From the NCBI GenBank assembly GCA_011620375.1, contig WOZH01000005.1:1-46009 (forward strand): a stretch of 46,009 nucleotides of DNA, in the 5' to 3' direction. The notes below the pieces were generated by a model, which saw nothing but the letters and a program-made list of their open reading frames with translations, was not told the DNA's origin and made no database searches. The stretch comes from Acholeplasmataceae bacterium (GTDB taxonomy: Bacteria; Bacillota_I; Bacilli_A; Acholeplasmatales; Acholeplasmataceae). Positions 16,456 through 26,919 of the stretch are shown here, piece by piece; position 1 is the first letter of the stretch; each line of letters begins with the position of its first letter. The translations under genes were made by a program, and so were the position numbers.

Positions 16456-19400
16456 GAATGTACCTCCGTTAACCAGTTATCTATCGTATAAATTGATGGT
16501 ACTAAATAAGGTTTGATGATATTACCATTTTCTGTATATCCAAATTCAGCCATTTTATATATGATTTCTCGGTTTGCTATTCGAACAGCCTCATCCAGTG
16601 CTTGACGTGCGTTCGTACCATCAAAGACAATGGTTGTCCACGCGTTAGATATTTCACGTTCAACCATGTATGCACCTGGAATACGTGACGCCTCCAAAGC
16701 ATATTCCCATTGCTCAAGAATGACTTGTTTGTATTCATCTTCCATAGGCAGTTCAGCAAAAGCATCAATATTAGCACTATTCCAAAAATAAGCATTACCG
16801 TATGTCGATTGCAATAAAAATGCAAACTCAGATTGAACATCCGTAGACATCCACCATGATAAAAAATCCCAGGATTGTTCTGGAAAAGCCGTAGAACTCA
16901 TGATCATTGAAGATTGTGAACCAACTGCAGAATATCTAATAATTTCATCTGTTTCTTCATTATAAACACCTGGATGAAGATCCATACCCCAAAGGCCATC
17001 TAGTTCATCTGCTGCTGTTTCTAATAAAATATATGTCGATAAATCAGAAATACCAATTGGCAACAATCCATATCGAAAATGATTATAGAAACTACCCACA
17101 TATTTCGGTAGATTATAGAGCGTATATAGTTCTGACATGAGTTTAATACCAGTTAACGTTGCTTCATCATTAATCGTTGTGGACATGCCATCAGATGCAT
17201 ATAGATCACCGCCAAATTGATAAATAAATGGTAGTGTAGCAACAAACGGCTTGAGACCTGTATATTGTGCAAGCGGGACAAAATAGTTCATTCCGTAACT
17301 TTGTAGTAATGGCAATATCTCAATAATTTCTTCCCATGTCTGTGGAATCTCCATGATGCCGATCGATGATAAAATATCTTTTCTATAGTAGGTAATCCAA
17401 AAGTTTTGTGTTTCAGGCATACCAAAAACACCATCTTCAAATACATATGGAATCATCGCACCTTTTGAAAAATGACTAACAGTTTCAGCATATCCATCAA
17501 ATTTTCTTAAGTCTAAAGCAGCTGAACGAATAGCAAAATCATACGGAATCCAATGATCAACGCCAATAGCGATATCGGGTGCGTTACCGCTAGAATTTGC
17601 TAAAATCAATTTATTTTGATCTGGCATCTGTGACAAAGTAATCTTTAATGGTCCACGATAACTTTGGTCAATCATCTGTTGCATGATTTCGATAAACTGT
17701 CGAGGATGATTAACCCAAACAACCAATTCATCATCTGCTCGCGAGTTCACTTCATATGGGTTATTGACAAAAGATAGAACTAATCGCTTGATACTTTCCC
17801 ACATTCGAACAAAGATGTTTGCATATGGTTTTGATATGACTTCATCACCATGAAATGTCATTCGCTCAAATTCCATGTTCGAGCGCATTAAGTTTTGCAT
17901 CAGCTGTCCTAAAATTTGAGCAACCGATGAATCACCATCAGAAAATTGAACCATGTTGGATGGCAATTCATTAATATTATCAGCTATCCTGTTGAGTCTA
18001 GCAGATGCAACACGCAAGTTAGAAATTTCAGATGGTTCATCGATATCGGACAATACCGATAGTTTTGCATGGGTTTCATCAAGTAGATTTGCCCATGACC
18101 TAATATTTGGTGCAGCATCTGGAAAATAAGCTTCTATATCCCAATCGCGATAGCGATCTGTTCCTCCACTGGTATAACGTTTTACAGATAATGCCAATGA
18201 CTGAATTTCTGACATGATATATTGAATGCGTTCAATCGTCTCCCGATAAGCATAATTGACTGCCTCTAGTGTAATCGTATGTGTACCTGCACTTAAATAA
18301 ACTTGCAAATAATTACCGTCTTCATCAGTTAACGTGCGATTTAGAAACTGATTCGTATAAGGAAAAGCATACGCTTCTAAATAATCAAACGGTACCTCAC
18401 CATCTAATTTAATCTTTCTAAAGACAGGCATATCTTTGATCATATATTCGCGGTATTTGAAAGTTAAATAATAATAGCCACTCGTGGCAATATCAACCTG
18501 ATAATCAATCGTCTGTCCAGCATTTTGCCATGAATCACCAAAAATGACATTGAGCACCAAATGCTGCGTGTCATAGTATAAATTAGACGGATCTTGTTCT
18601 GTTCGTAAACGAATGGAAGGATCACTTCTCTTTGCCATATCACGTGCTGCTATCATAATCGTATCATTCACAATATTCGCATCATGTAACGCTAAATACG
18701 CTTGATAAGAGGGGATTTCATCTTCCAAAACGTAATAAATTTGACCAATTAATAGCGCTTGATTGACGAATGAGATGGTGACTTGATCACCATCATTCAA
18801 TTCAAAAGCATAAAGTCCTGTATGCATCCCGCGATGATCATTCAATTCATGATGACGCCATGCATATAATTTATGAGATGTGGGTTGTATTTCATTTTCA
18901 TAGCGATCACGTGTGAACTCAGTTGTTTCAAAAGCCCACGAAGAAGGTAAAACGAGTGTTTGGCTTTCATAAAACGGTGTTTCACCGTTAATAGTGATGC
19001 TGATCTGCGCAGGATTAATATTCGTAGACAACTCATAATAATCAATCGCTATATGAAATAAGGCATGCGCACCATCGTGTACAAAATTGATGCTGTTTAA
19101 CTCATCCAAAAGCATCGCATCACTCGCATACCCAAGATATGCCTGATATTGAGCAACATCATCACCATAGGTCGTTTCATCCGTATCGATGCGTACACCT
19201 GACATATCATCTGTAAAGATTGTTTTTGTTTCCGTATTACCAGGTAATCCCCTTGATTCATAATCCTGCAAGGCAGCTGTATAAAGCGATGACCCATATG
19301 TATTTGTCAAATATGTATTTGAGACATCATTTGCTAATGCTTGTGCATCGTAGAAATCATTCAATGTTGATTTCTTAAAAAAAGAAAGACCTATCAATAA

Positions 19401-19511
19401 CACAAAGAAAACCATGAAAAATGCAAGTAGAAATTTCTTTATGCTGATTTGTTTTAGTGTGTTTAAAAGATCTGACATTGCTTTTTTTATTGCACGCAAT
19501 CGTTTCTTCAT
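16452..19511 (-). CDS. Giant membrane-anchored solute-binding protein
   Basis: A 1019-residue protein. A basic N-terminus and one membrane helix (27-44), with no lipobox, anchor it. Residues about 45-590 form an extracytoplasmic region with jelly-roll-like segments, notably about 325-425 ([21 protein letters not shown]), which resembles CBM6/CBM35 folds. Residues about 593-1015 are a family 1 extracellular solute-binding domain, with [14 protein letters not shown] and [14 protein letters not shown]. It thus joins glycan binding to substrate delivery in one chain, twice the usual binding-protein length. GGAGG precedes the start, and a strong hairpin separates it from the smaller binding protein. 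Confidence 0.82.
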   Translation of the reverse strand: MKKRLRAIKKAMSDLLNTLKQISIKKFLLAFFMVFFVLLIGLSFFKKSTLNDFYDAQALANDVSNTYLTNTYGSSLYTAALQDYESRGLPGNTETKTIFTDDMSGVRIDTDETTYGDDVAQYQAYLGYASDAMLLDELNSINFVHDGAHALFHIAIDYYELSTNINPAQISITINGETPFYESQTLVLPSSWAFETTEFTRDRYENEIQPTSHKLYAWRHHELNDHRGMHTGLYAFELNDGDQVTISFVNQALLIGQIYYVLEDEIPSYQAYLALHDANIVNDTIMIAARDMAKRSDPSIRLRTEQDPSNLYYDTQHLVLNVIFGDSWQNAGQTIDYQVDIATSGYYYLTFKYREYMIKDMPVFRKIKLDGEVPFDYLEAYAFPYTNQFLNRTLTDEDGNYLQVYLSAGTHTITLEAVNYAYRETIERIQYIMSEIQSLALSVKRYTSGGTDRYRDWDIEAYFPDAAPNIRSWANLLDETHAKLSVLSDIDEPSEISNLRVASARLNRIADNINELPSNMVQFSDGDSSVAQILGQLMQNLMRSNMEFERMTFHGDEVISKPYANIFVRMWESIKRLVLSFVNNPYEVNSRADDELVVWVNHPRQFIEIMQQMIDQSYRGPLKITLSQMPDQNKLILANSSGNAPDIAIGVDHWIPYDFAIRSAALDLRKFDGYAETVSHFSKGAMIPYVFEDGVFGMPETQNFWITYYRKDILSSIGIMEIPQTWEEIIEILPLLQSYGMNYFVPLAQYTGLKPFVATLPFIYQFGGDLYASDGMSTTINDEATLTGIKLMSELYTLYNLPKYVGSFYNHFRYGLLPIGISDLSTYILLETAADELDGLWGMDLHPGVYNEETDEIIRYSAVGSQSSMIMSSTAFPEQSWDFLSWWMSTDVQSEFAFLLQSTYGNAYFWNSANIDAFAELPMEDEYKQVILEQWEYALEASRIPGAYMVEREISNAWTTIVFDGTNARQALDEAVRIANREIIYKMAEFGYTENGNIIKPYLVPSIYTIDNWLTEVHS

Positions 19512-19525
19512 AATGCCTCCAAAAT

Positions 19526-19561
19526 GCGGTTGAAGAGGGGAGTTTGTCCCCTCTTTACCGC
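19526..19561 (-). repeat. Intercistronic hairpin between the two solute-binding genes
   Basis: GCGGT/ACCGC (5 bp) encloses AAGAGGGGA/TCCCCTCTT (9 bp) with a 5-base loop. No T-tract follows on the minus strand, so full termination is unlikely. It more probably protects the 3' end of the upstream binding-protein message or partly terminates, giving excess binding protein. Confidence 0.6.
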
Positions 19562-19577
19562 TTAATTGATACTATAA

Positions 19578-21083
19578 TTATTCGGGATCTTGTCCAAGCG
19601 TCGTAATTTGTGCTTGAACAATCCGATTTGCTGCTGCTTCCCATTCAACGGCGAATGTAGCAACAGCACTTGGTCCTGCAGCTAAGAGTGCTTCCCAACT
19701 ATATGGATTGTTTACAGGATCATTAACCCAAGCCCAGAAATCTTTATAACCAGGTAACCATTTGTCAAGATCAGGTTTTGAGTATTCAATGCGATTAAAG
19801 ATGGCATCAATACCTTCAACACCTTCAACCAATGCTTCAACTCGCGTCCAAATACCAGCATAATCAGCTACCGGGAAACGATCCAAGAATGGTGGAATTT
19901 CGCTATTTGCAATCGCTTCATCACGATCAGTTTCTAAAAGTGTTAAACGTGCATCCCAACCATCTGAACCGAATGACATCCATTTCGCAAGTTCATATGC
20001 CATTTCTGGATAATCAGTCTGACTCGATACGCATATATAGTCAAGAATCGTGGGTGGGAATAAGCCAGCTGTTCCACTTGGATATGGCCAAAAGCCTAGA
20101 TTAATATCATTAGCAGCCGCATCATTAATGACCCAAAATTGCCATGAACCTTCGATATCCATTGCGCCATAACCTGTTTGAATGAGATATTGATATAAGA
20201 AGTCGTATCTACCGTCATAAGTCTCTTCTGCCATGGCATCCACAATTGAAGCAGGATATCTACCAACTAGTGTACCATTAGTTAATGCTTGCAATTCAAC
20301 TTTTTCTTGCATTGCATAAATCCAATCAGCTGAATTATAGTTAAATTCTGTTCCATCCCATGTATCATACATGACATCTGCATCATTCATCATTGGCCAA
20401 ACTTGTTGAAAATCAGGTGTACCATACCATGTATCTAAACCAACGACTGTATCAGCTGGATTACCAGTGAAATTTGTGATTGCTTTTGCTATATTAACAA
20501 ATTCATCAAATGTCCAATCTTTAACGGGATAACCATCATTATCAATTCGATATTGACCTTCAACGGTTGTTAAGTTAGCCGCTTCAAAGATGTCAAGATT
20601 AATCATGATTCCTTTTAGAAATTGGAATGAAGGCAACGCGAGTCTCTTATTGTTATAAACAGCGGTTTGAGCAATGTTTTCATAGACTAGCGCTGTATCC
20701 GGATCGGCATCCCAATATTGTGCTGTATCCAATGTTAAGCCACTGTTAACAACTGTGGGAACATTATCGGTAACATAAACATCTGGTAAAATACCAGCTT
20801 GTGCAGCAAGTACAAGGTTACCTGTAAATGCTTCTCCCGTTCCCTCAATATCTGTACGTAAAGTCACTTCGACATTGGGGTGTGCTGCTTCAAACAAATC
20901 AATCATGCGTTGATTGAAATCTTGATCACCCCAATCCGCATACGATAAAGTGATCGTTCTTGTGATATCGTCGTTATCATCATTGTCATTATTATCATCA
21001 TTTGGATTTGTCGTATCAGTACATGCGACTAAACCTAAAGTCAGAAGCAACATGAACATCGTTAAAAATAATTTTTTCATCAT
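19578..21083 (-). CDS. Carbohydrate ABC solute-binding lipoprotein (family 1)
   Basis: A 501-residue lipoprotein. The signal peptide ends in LVAC (C21), followed by an Asn/Asp-rich flexible linker (22-41) and a cluster B-type sugar-binding fold. Typical pieces are DWGDQDFNQRMIDLFEAAHPNVEV near the start and MAYELAKWMSFG near 365. It should capture β-gluco-oligosaccharides for the permeases encoded downstream; the substrate is inferred from the operon. AGGAGGGAC is the ribosome site. Confidence 0.9.
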   Translation of the reverse strand: MMKKLFLTMFMLLLTLGLVACTDTTNPNDDNNDNDDNDDITRTITLSYADWGDQDFNQRMIDLFEAAHPNVEVTLRTDIEGTGEAFTGNLVLAAQAGILPDVYVTDNVPTVVNSGLTLDTAQYWDADPDTALVYENIAQTAVYNNKRLALPSFQFLKGIMINLDIFEAANLTTVEGQYRIDNDGYPVKDWTFDEFVNIAKAITNFTGNPADTVVGLDTWYGTPDFQQVWPMMNDADVMYDTWDGTEFNYNSADWIYAMQEKVELQALTNGTLVGRYPASIVDAMAEETYDGRYDFLYQYLIQTGYGAMDIEGSWQFWVINDAAANDINLGFWPYPSGTAGLFPPTILDYICVSSQTDYPEMAYELAKWMSFGSDGWDARLTLLETDRDEAIANSEIPPFLDRFPVADYAGIWTRVEALVEGVEGIDAIFNRIEYSKPDLDKWLPGYKDFWAWVNDPVNNPYSWEALLAAGPSAVATFAVEWEAAANRIVQAQITTLGQDPE

Positions 21084-21091
21084 TGTCCCTC

Positions 21092-23803
21092 CTAATTAAA
21101 GTCTTGATAAAGCAAAACTTCTTCAATCGTAAATGTACCGAGAGTTGAAGTGAACTCTCCACCAATTGTACCAAAATCTAGTTCAAGTTTAATTGCTACT
21201 GTTACATCATTATTAAGAGTGAATGGTATATTAACCACAACTTGTCCATCTGCAACTGTTTGATAATCGTAGAATGTGTCAGGTAATAATGATATATATC
21301 CCCAATCAGGTACGACTAAATTAGCTCTTAAGTCTCTGACAACATCTGCGCTAACAACAAGTTTAAGGACATAGTTCCCAGCCGACAATCCTTCCACAAG
21401 CATTTGGTAAACATGTGGTTGATAAGCTGCTGAACCTAGTGCAACTAATGAAATAACCGCACCATTGTTACCTAAAACCATACTATTGCCATTTTCATCA
21501 AAGAACACAAATCCTGGAACACTTGTAGCGTCGCCATTAACAATGATTTCAGGTGCATCAGCAACATCTTTTTCCTTTAGTGAGATATTATCAAGTGATA
21601 CCGTTCCAGCTGCGAAAGCTGTTGTTGCACCCATTTCAAAACTGAGCGTTAAGTCTTCAATTTGACCTGTAGAAGGTGTTGTAAATTCTATAGAATGTGT
21701 CGTCATTGAGGTTGTTAACATGTGATTCAACTCTGAAACAAAGAAGTCATAATTTGCAGTAAATAACTTAACATTGATATCCCTAGCAACAGATGCCATC
21801 GCATCAAAGGTGAAGACATAAGTTGTGTCATAAGCTAAATCAACCATTTGGTTAAATTGAATTGCCCAAACATCTTGACCACCACTATCGGTTGTGATAT
21901 TGAATGTTCCCCCGTCACGATTGTATGAGACAACAGGTGCAACATCCCAGTCTTGATACCATAATGTCCAACCATCTTCAAATGTACCATTTTCAATCAA
22001 AGGATCTAAGATTGCTTCATGCACTGCGATTGTATCAAATGTGACCAATCCATCAGCAAACCCTGCACTTGAACCGAGTTCAAAATTAATCTTAATTTGA
22101 TTTGAAGTTGCTTTTGTCACCGTAAATACAAACGCCTGTGTGGTATAGTCAGTTTCTAATTGTATACTATCAAATCTAGCATATTGATCAAAATTTTCGC
22201 CATCTTGAACACCAATGGCAACATTGATTGTGCGTGCGACTTCAGCTTTTGCTGTTAATAAAATACGATAGGTATTGCCTTCTACCAATGTTATGCCATC
22301 TTGATACAATTGAACAGACCAAGCCGCATCGCCACCACCTGTGATATTAACTGTGTAAACACCTTCTGTATCATTGAGCGTGTGGACGACAACAGGAACT
22401 GAACCCCAGTCTTGTGTCCAACTAATCCACTCAGCAGGATCGCTCATTTCACTTTCAAATTCACCATTTACGATGAGATTAGTCGATTCAAATTGCATGC
22501 CAACAACTGTCAATGTAACCACAAATTCAGCTTCATTGCCCACTGCATCGCTTACCGTATAAGTCAAAGTGTAAACAGCACCATCCACTGATGTATCGAT
22601 AGCACTAACCACTGCTTCTTGATCATCTTTAATCACGAGGACGATATCTTCTGTGACATCACCGTCGACAACGTCAAAAGCTGTGACACCATTCATCGGA
22701 TCAAATGTACCATCTAAAAGTACAGTCCTTTCAGCAACTAAACCGCTGAACAGTGGTGCTGTTTCATCTGCATCAGGTGTTGATTCAACGATAGATATAT
22801 CATCAAACCACATCGTTGCATCGACGGTATTACCATCAACTGTTCCCAATTCAAACAAGATACCACCACGTAAGTTCTCATCGCCTTGATTCATGGTAAA
22901 TTTAAACGAATGCGTTGCCCAATCGGTTGTAATCGTTTTGTGAATTGTCAATCCAGTTTTGAAATCTGTAAACCATGGAGAAACAGTTAAAATTTCACCG
23001 ACTTGTAAATTGATTGTCTTTTCAACGCTTGATTTTGCTCTAAATGAAATTTCATATGTGATGTCTTCTTCAAATGGAACATTCATTTGTGTGAATCTTG
23101 GTTCCCAAGCATTAGGACCAGCATGAACGTCAACCTTTAATGCTGGATTACCTTCAAATTCTTCAGTTGATAAAGCAATGGTTGCACCATTATCAACAAA
23201 TGTATCCCAACCAGCGACGCCAAGTGTGAAATCTGCATTTACAAGCATTTCACCTTCTTGTTGTTGAAGTGAAGCAATCGTAATGGTACGGAATTTCTGG
23301 CCAAGAATCAACGATCCAATTTTTACTTCATATTGAATCAAATTGCTTCCAGGTAGATTAGTATCTACATTACCGAGTTCATCAATTTCACCTATTGATG
23401 AAAATGTGATATAAGACGTGTAGTCAATACCAGTTGTACCAGTAGCTGTGACACCATCAAGGACGTTGAAAGTTCCTTGAAACTCAACTTCTTCATCTTC
23501 AACACCTGCAAATGTGACATGATCTGGCACCCAATTTGCATAGAGTACCATATTTGACATGACTTTATCATTTGCAAAATCAAATTCATCTGTTAATGCT
23601 TCATCCGTGTACCAACCACTGATGACATAACCTAAATATACTGAACCAGTAGGTTCTTCTAAAAGTTGTCCGCCCCCAATTCTAACATCTTCTAATGCGC
23701 TGCCTTCACCAGTCTCAAATGAGATGGTTACTGTTGTTGGTACGCAGGCTGCAACAACAAATAAAAGCCCTAATGCCACGATAAATCCCAATACCTTTTT
23801 CAT
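21092..23803 (-). CDS. Multi-domain glycan-binding lipoprotein (four CBM4/9-like modules)
   Basis: A 903-residue lipoprotein (VAAC, C20). In order: a Listeria-Bacteroides-type repeat (about 24-92, ending VLYANW), an Ig-like DUF5011-type domain (93-176), a CBM4/9-like jelly roll (187-340), a second Ig-like domain (345-434), and three more jelly rolls (442-595, 602-743, 753-901). The modules share openings such as LVNADF and LIVNGEFE and an ISFRAKS- or LTAKAE-like strand. No catalytic domain is visible, so it should tether glucan at the surface. It starts right after the phosphorylase stop, with GGAGG upstream. Confidence 0.85.
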   Translation of the reverse strand: MKKVLGFIVALGLLFVVAACVPTTVTISFETGEGSALEDVRIGGGQLLEEPTGSVYLGYVISGWYTDEALTDEFDFANDKVMSNMVLYANWVPDHVTFAGVEDEEVEFQGTFNVLDGVTATGTTGIDYTSYITFSSIGEIDELGNVDTNLPGSNLIQYEVKIGSLILGQKFRTITIASLQQQEGEMLVNADFTLGVAGWDTFVDNGATIALSTEEFEGNPALKVDVHAGPNAWEPRFTQMNVPFEEDITYEISFRAKSSVEKTINLQVGEILTVSPWFTDFKTGLTIHKTITTDWATHSFKFTMNQGDENLRGGILFELGTVDGNTVDATMWFDDISIVESTPDADETAPLFSGLVAERTVLLDGTFDPMNGVTAFDVVDGDVTEDIVLVIKDDQEAVVSAIDTSVDGAVYTLTYTVSDAVGNEAEFVVTLTVVGMQFESTNLIVNGEFESEMSDPAEWISWTQDWGSVPVVVHTLNDTEGVYTVNITGGGDAAWSVQLYQDGITLVEGNTYRILLTAKAEVARTINVAIGVQDGENFDQYARFDSIQLETDYTTQAFVFTVTKATSNQIKINFELGSSAGFADGLVTFDTIAVHEAILDPLIENGTFEDGWTLWYQDWDVAPVVSYNRDGGTFNITTDSGGQDVWAIQFNQMVDLAYDTTYVFTFDAMASVARDINVKLFTANYDFFVSELNHMLTTSMTTHSIEFTTPSTGQIEDLTLSFEMGATTAFAAGTVSLDNISLKEKDVADAPEIIVNGDATSVPGFVFFDENGNSMVLGNNGAVISLVALGSAAYQPHVYQMLVEGLSAGNYVLKLVVSADVVRDLRANLVVPDWGYISLLPDTFYDYQTVADGQVVVNIPFTLNNDVTVAIKLELDFGTIGGEFTSTLGTFTIEEVLLYQDFN

Positions 23804-23806
23804 CTA

Positions 23807-26800
23807 TTATTTTCCTCCTTTAATTATATAAGCATCTATTTTGAAGACATCCCCTTTTCGAATGTCTTGTGCCCATTTTCCTTTAATTTGATCATTATCA
23901 ATCTCAAATTTGCCATCTTTGTGATAAATCACGTATTTGCCAATCACCGCATCCTTATCATACGTATTCAACGCTGCTTGATTGTGATAGATTACTTCTA
24001 TTTTACCGAAGAGTGTCGTCATGAATTGTTTTTGATAGAAGAAATCGTGTGGTAAACTCGGTTTTAATTGAAAGATCAATTCACCATCTTTGATGTTAAA
24101 TATACTATTACCGAAACACATCATTTGCCACATCGACAATATTTCTGATGTCGATCCGGATAATCTTGATACAAACCCCTGTCCATGTTTTTTTGGATCA
24201 GGATTACACGAAGTTGCTATGAATGATACATTTTCAGTAGGGGGTCTTCCATAGCGATTGCTATCCATAAAGCAAACATAATTCGTTTTTATTTCTTGAG
24301 CAAATAAGTCAAACTGTTCAGCCCTTAACAATCCGTACAAATACTTATATGTCATATGCAAAAAATTTGATTCCCGTTCCAGCCATCCTTTAGTGAATGC
24401 TTTAAGTCTACCGATTTCAATGGGTTCATCATCCAAGGCGACACTCGTTTGATACATTTGTAATTTCTGATCATATAACCCGCTATTTTTAACTTTGTGA
24501 TAGAGTAAAGTAGCTTGTTTCGGTTCAGCCACCTTTAGTAATCTTGCCGGTCCTTCAAGAAAAGTAGGTAATGCCCGTCGTTTGAAAGCTTTGATACGTA
24601 CGGTTGGTAAACCATATTCACCTATTGTATGAAGTTCATCATAACGGATTGCTTCGTAAGTGAGATAAGTAGGGATGATATCAGTAATCTCTTCAGCTTT
24701 GGTGATGGCTTGTCTCAATGTGAAAATCATTAAATCTAGCATTGGCTGGTAGTCAGAAGCATGCTTTTCAATTAAATAAATCTCTTGATGATAAATTTGC
24801 TCACGATATGTTTCCAATGCGGTCATGCGCGCATCCCATAAATCGAACATGGTCTTTTTGTTAATCTTTAGCAATGACTCTGCGAGTTGATCAAAAGCCT
24901 TTATGACTGTCATGGGCTGTTGATTATTAAAGGTTTTTAAGAATTTCACCAAACGATACAATTCGAGCATCTCTGATACGCCAGATCCAAAGAGTCCTGG
25001 TAATCCATTTGCTGCATCATTCCATCCGGGCTTGTTTGCCTCATAAGATAAGCCAATACCATCCGGATCCAAATGAGCGTATTTATTAACAGCAAGTAAT
25101 AATAATTTTGCATAAACTGTCGTAGCTAACGGCTTATTGTTAGCCATAAGCCACTGTGTTTTTTTTTCTACATGTCTCATGGCTCCATACTGTCTAATCT
25201 GGCCTTCTTTAGTCAATACATATTTTTGATCTCGAGGTAAAACTTCCACAGGAGAGTCAAAATATTTAACTTGCTTCTCGAATAATAATCTTTGCATACG
25301 ATCCGGATATATTGATTGATATTGTTCGTATAAGTCAAGTAGATAAGTGAAGTGATCCTCCCAGTATCCTTCTCCAAATACTGCTTGATAATTTGGTAAG
25401 CTTTGTTTGATGATAACCGTTAAATAATCATCAATTGATAAACCTTCATTCTCTATTTGTCTCGCTAGACCACCTGGTGTAAAAGGAGATTTAAGGAAGG
25501 TTTTGATGTTGTCTGGCAATGACAAATCACCGTCATATGAGAATGTTAACCCTTCAATGCTCAGTGGATTATAGCCATCAGCTTGGATGAATGATGTGAA
25601 CATCAATATATTGAAATCATCAAGTTTGGGATTAAAAATAAGATCGTTTCTTCTATTTTGGAGGACATCTCTAAAATTACCATTTCCCTGTGCATAATAA
25701 CTTGGTTCTAATGTGAAGAAGTTATAATCACGCTCCAAATCACCATGTTTACGAGAATAAATGTGATAACCGATACAGCCCTCTTTGGTTTCTAAGATCA
25801 TTGGGACACCACCTCGCAGGACATTATCAAGGTAGCATTGCTTCAAGTATTGATCGAAAATTGGATAGGCACTTTTTGTTTCAATAACTGCTGTCAGTGA
25901 TGCATGAAGTTGCTCATTTTCTTGTTGCTTTTGTTTGATTTTTTCTAAATTATAACCACTTAAAATATTGTTTAGTTCATTATGATTGCTAGCATTGCCA
26001 AAAAGTGAACTGATTGTTTCTGATTTTCTTAATGTAAAAGCATATCCTGACATAGCACACGGTACTTGGTTAACTGGCACTTGATACATTTTTCTTAATT
26101 GATTAAGTGAATGATTCATTAATCCATAAGGTGTTTCAAGTGTCGTGTCTTCATCAAATATCAGTTTATAATCATAGATGTATAATGGTTTCATTAATCC
26201 AATCGATGCATAGAAGTTGCCTTCGTTTATTTTTTTAACTTCTGCTTCATCATGTGTTGACGCTCTAAGTTTGTAAAAAACAAATGTATCAAATAGATCA
26301 ACTTGCATCCAAGATTGCAATAAATTTGAAATTGACTTGTATCCACCATAATCAATGCCATAAGGTAAAATTTGTGTCAAGCCATCGACCACTTCAATCG
26401 TTTTTTCTTCTGATGTTAAATTTTTAAATTCAACGATTCGAACCAATGCGGCTACCTGCTCATTTGGCAATGTATGATAGGTAACCTTAACAGCAATCCC
26501 ACAATCTTTATTTTCTTCTTGAATCGTTACACGATCTGGATAAACATCAAGCGACTGGGAAAGATGTGTCTCTCTAAAAAACTCAAAAACTTTACCATTT
26601 ACCTTAACGAATGTCCGAAATCCAAAATTAGCCGTATACTGATACGCCTTGTTCGCAGGAAAAAATTCCATGATGGCGCCATTTTTGTCACGAATACCAA
26701 AACTCGAAATTAATTGTCCTCTATTGACATAAAAAGCCCATAGCGGTATACCTTTCTTCCCCGCAATTCCAGATAAAAAACTAGCGAAAGGTTTTTGTTT

Positions 26801-26830
26801 TTGATAATCTTCAATGTGGAAACTTTGCAT
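23807..26830 (-). CDS. Long-chain β-glucan phosphorylase, GH161-like (GH94/GH149 relatives)
   Basis: A 1007-residue cytoplasmic enzyme. The N-terminal AFYVNRGQLISSFGIRDK (32-49) and FFPANKAYQ belong to the large glycoside phosphorylases related to GH94. The GWNDAANGLPGLFG block (602-615) corresponds to the DWND-type acid region, so D605 is the likely general acid. Length and motifs fit GH161 or GH149, whose known members are β-1,3-glucan phosphorylases releasing glucose 1-phosphate. The exact family is my best guess. It heads the 11-gene operon, with its own promoter and two LacI-type operators; GGGAG precedes ATG. Confidence 0.8.
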   Translation of the reverse strand: MQSFHIEDYQKQKPFASFLSGIAGKKGIPLWAFYVNRGQLISSFGIRDKNGAIMEFFPANKAYQYTANFGFRTFVKVNGKVFEFFRETHLSQSLDVYPDRVTIQEENKDCGIAVKVTYHTLPNEQVAALVRIVEFKNLTSEEKTIEVVDGLTQILPYGIDYGGYKSISNLLQSWMQVDLFDTFVFYKLRASTHDEAEVKKINEGNFYASIGLMKPLYIYDYKLIFDEDTTLETPYGLMNHSLNQLRKMYQVPVNQVPCAMSGYAFTLRKSETISSLFGNASNHNELNNILSGYNLEKIKQKQQENEQLHASLTAVIETKSAYPIFDQYLKQCYLDNVLRGGVPMILETKEGCIGYHIYSRKHGDLERDYNFFTLEPSYYAQGNGNFRDVLQNRRNDLIFNPKLDDFNILMFTSFIQADGYNPLSIEGLTFSYDGDLSLPDNIKTFLKSPFTPGGLARQIENEGLSIDDYLTVIIKQSLPNYQAVFGEGYWEDHFTYLLDLYEQYQSIYPDRMQRLLFEKQVKYFDSPVEVLPRDQKYVLTKEGQIRQYGAMRHVEKKTQWLMANNKPLATTVYAKLLLLAVNKYAHLDPDGIGLSYEANKPGWNDAANGLPGLFGSGVSEMLELYRLVKFLKTFNNQQPMTVIKAFDQLAESLLKINKKTMFDLWDARMTALETYREQIYHQEIYLIEKHASDYQPMLDLMIFTLRQAITKAEEITDIIPTYLTYEAIRYDELHTIGEYGLPTVRIKAFKRRALPTFLEGPARLLKVAEPKQATLLYHKVKNSGLYDQKLQMYQTSVALDDEPIEIGRLKAFTKGWLERESNFLHMTYKYLYGLLRAEQFDLFAQEIKTNYVCFMDSNRYGRPPTENVSFIATSCNPDPKKHGQGFVSRLSGSTSEILSMWQMMCFGNSIFNIKDGELIFQLKPSLPHDFFYQKQFMTTLFGKIEVIYHNQAALNTYDKDAVIGKYVIYHKDGKFEIDNDQIKGKWAQDIRKGDVFKIDAYIIKGGK

Positions 26831-26856
26831 CTCACAACTCCCATTAATATTGATAG

Positions 26857-26868
26857 GAAATCGGTTTC
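26857..26868 (-). promoter_or_regulatory. LacI-type operator O2 (GAAATCGGTTTC), phosphorylase promoter
   Basis: The site lies just downstream of the predicted transcription start of the GH161-like gene. The same 12 bases occur at 31543-31554. Imperfect dyad around CG, as expected for a LacI-family protein. Confidence 0.6.
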
Positions 26869-26885
26869 TTTAATTTGCTATTTAT

Positions 26886-26914
26886 ATCATAACACAATAT
26901 GTAACCGTTTTCAA
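26886..26914 (-). promoter_or_regulatory. Promoter of the 11-gene glucan uptake operon
   Basis: On the minus strand TTGAAA (26914-26909), a 17-base spacer and TATGAT (26891-26886). The start would be near 26879. It lies between the LacI gene and the GH161-like gene. Confidence 0.6.
26901..26912 (-). promoter_or_regulatory. LacI-type operator O1 (GTAACCGTTTTC), overlaps the -35
   Basis: A variant of the O2 site (GAAAACGGTTAC on the minus strand) covers the -35 hexamer. With O2 about 44 bases away, repression by occlusion or short-range looping is plausible. Confidence 0.5.
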
Positions 26915-26919
26915 TACTT

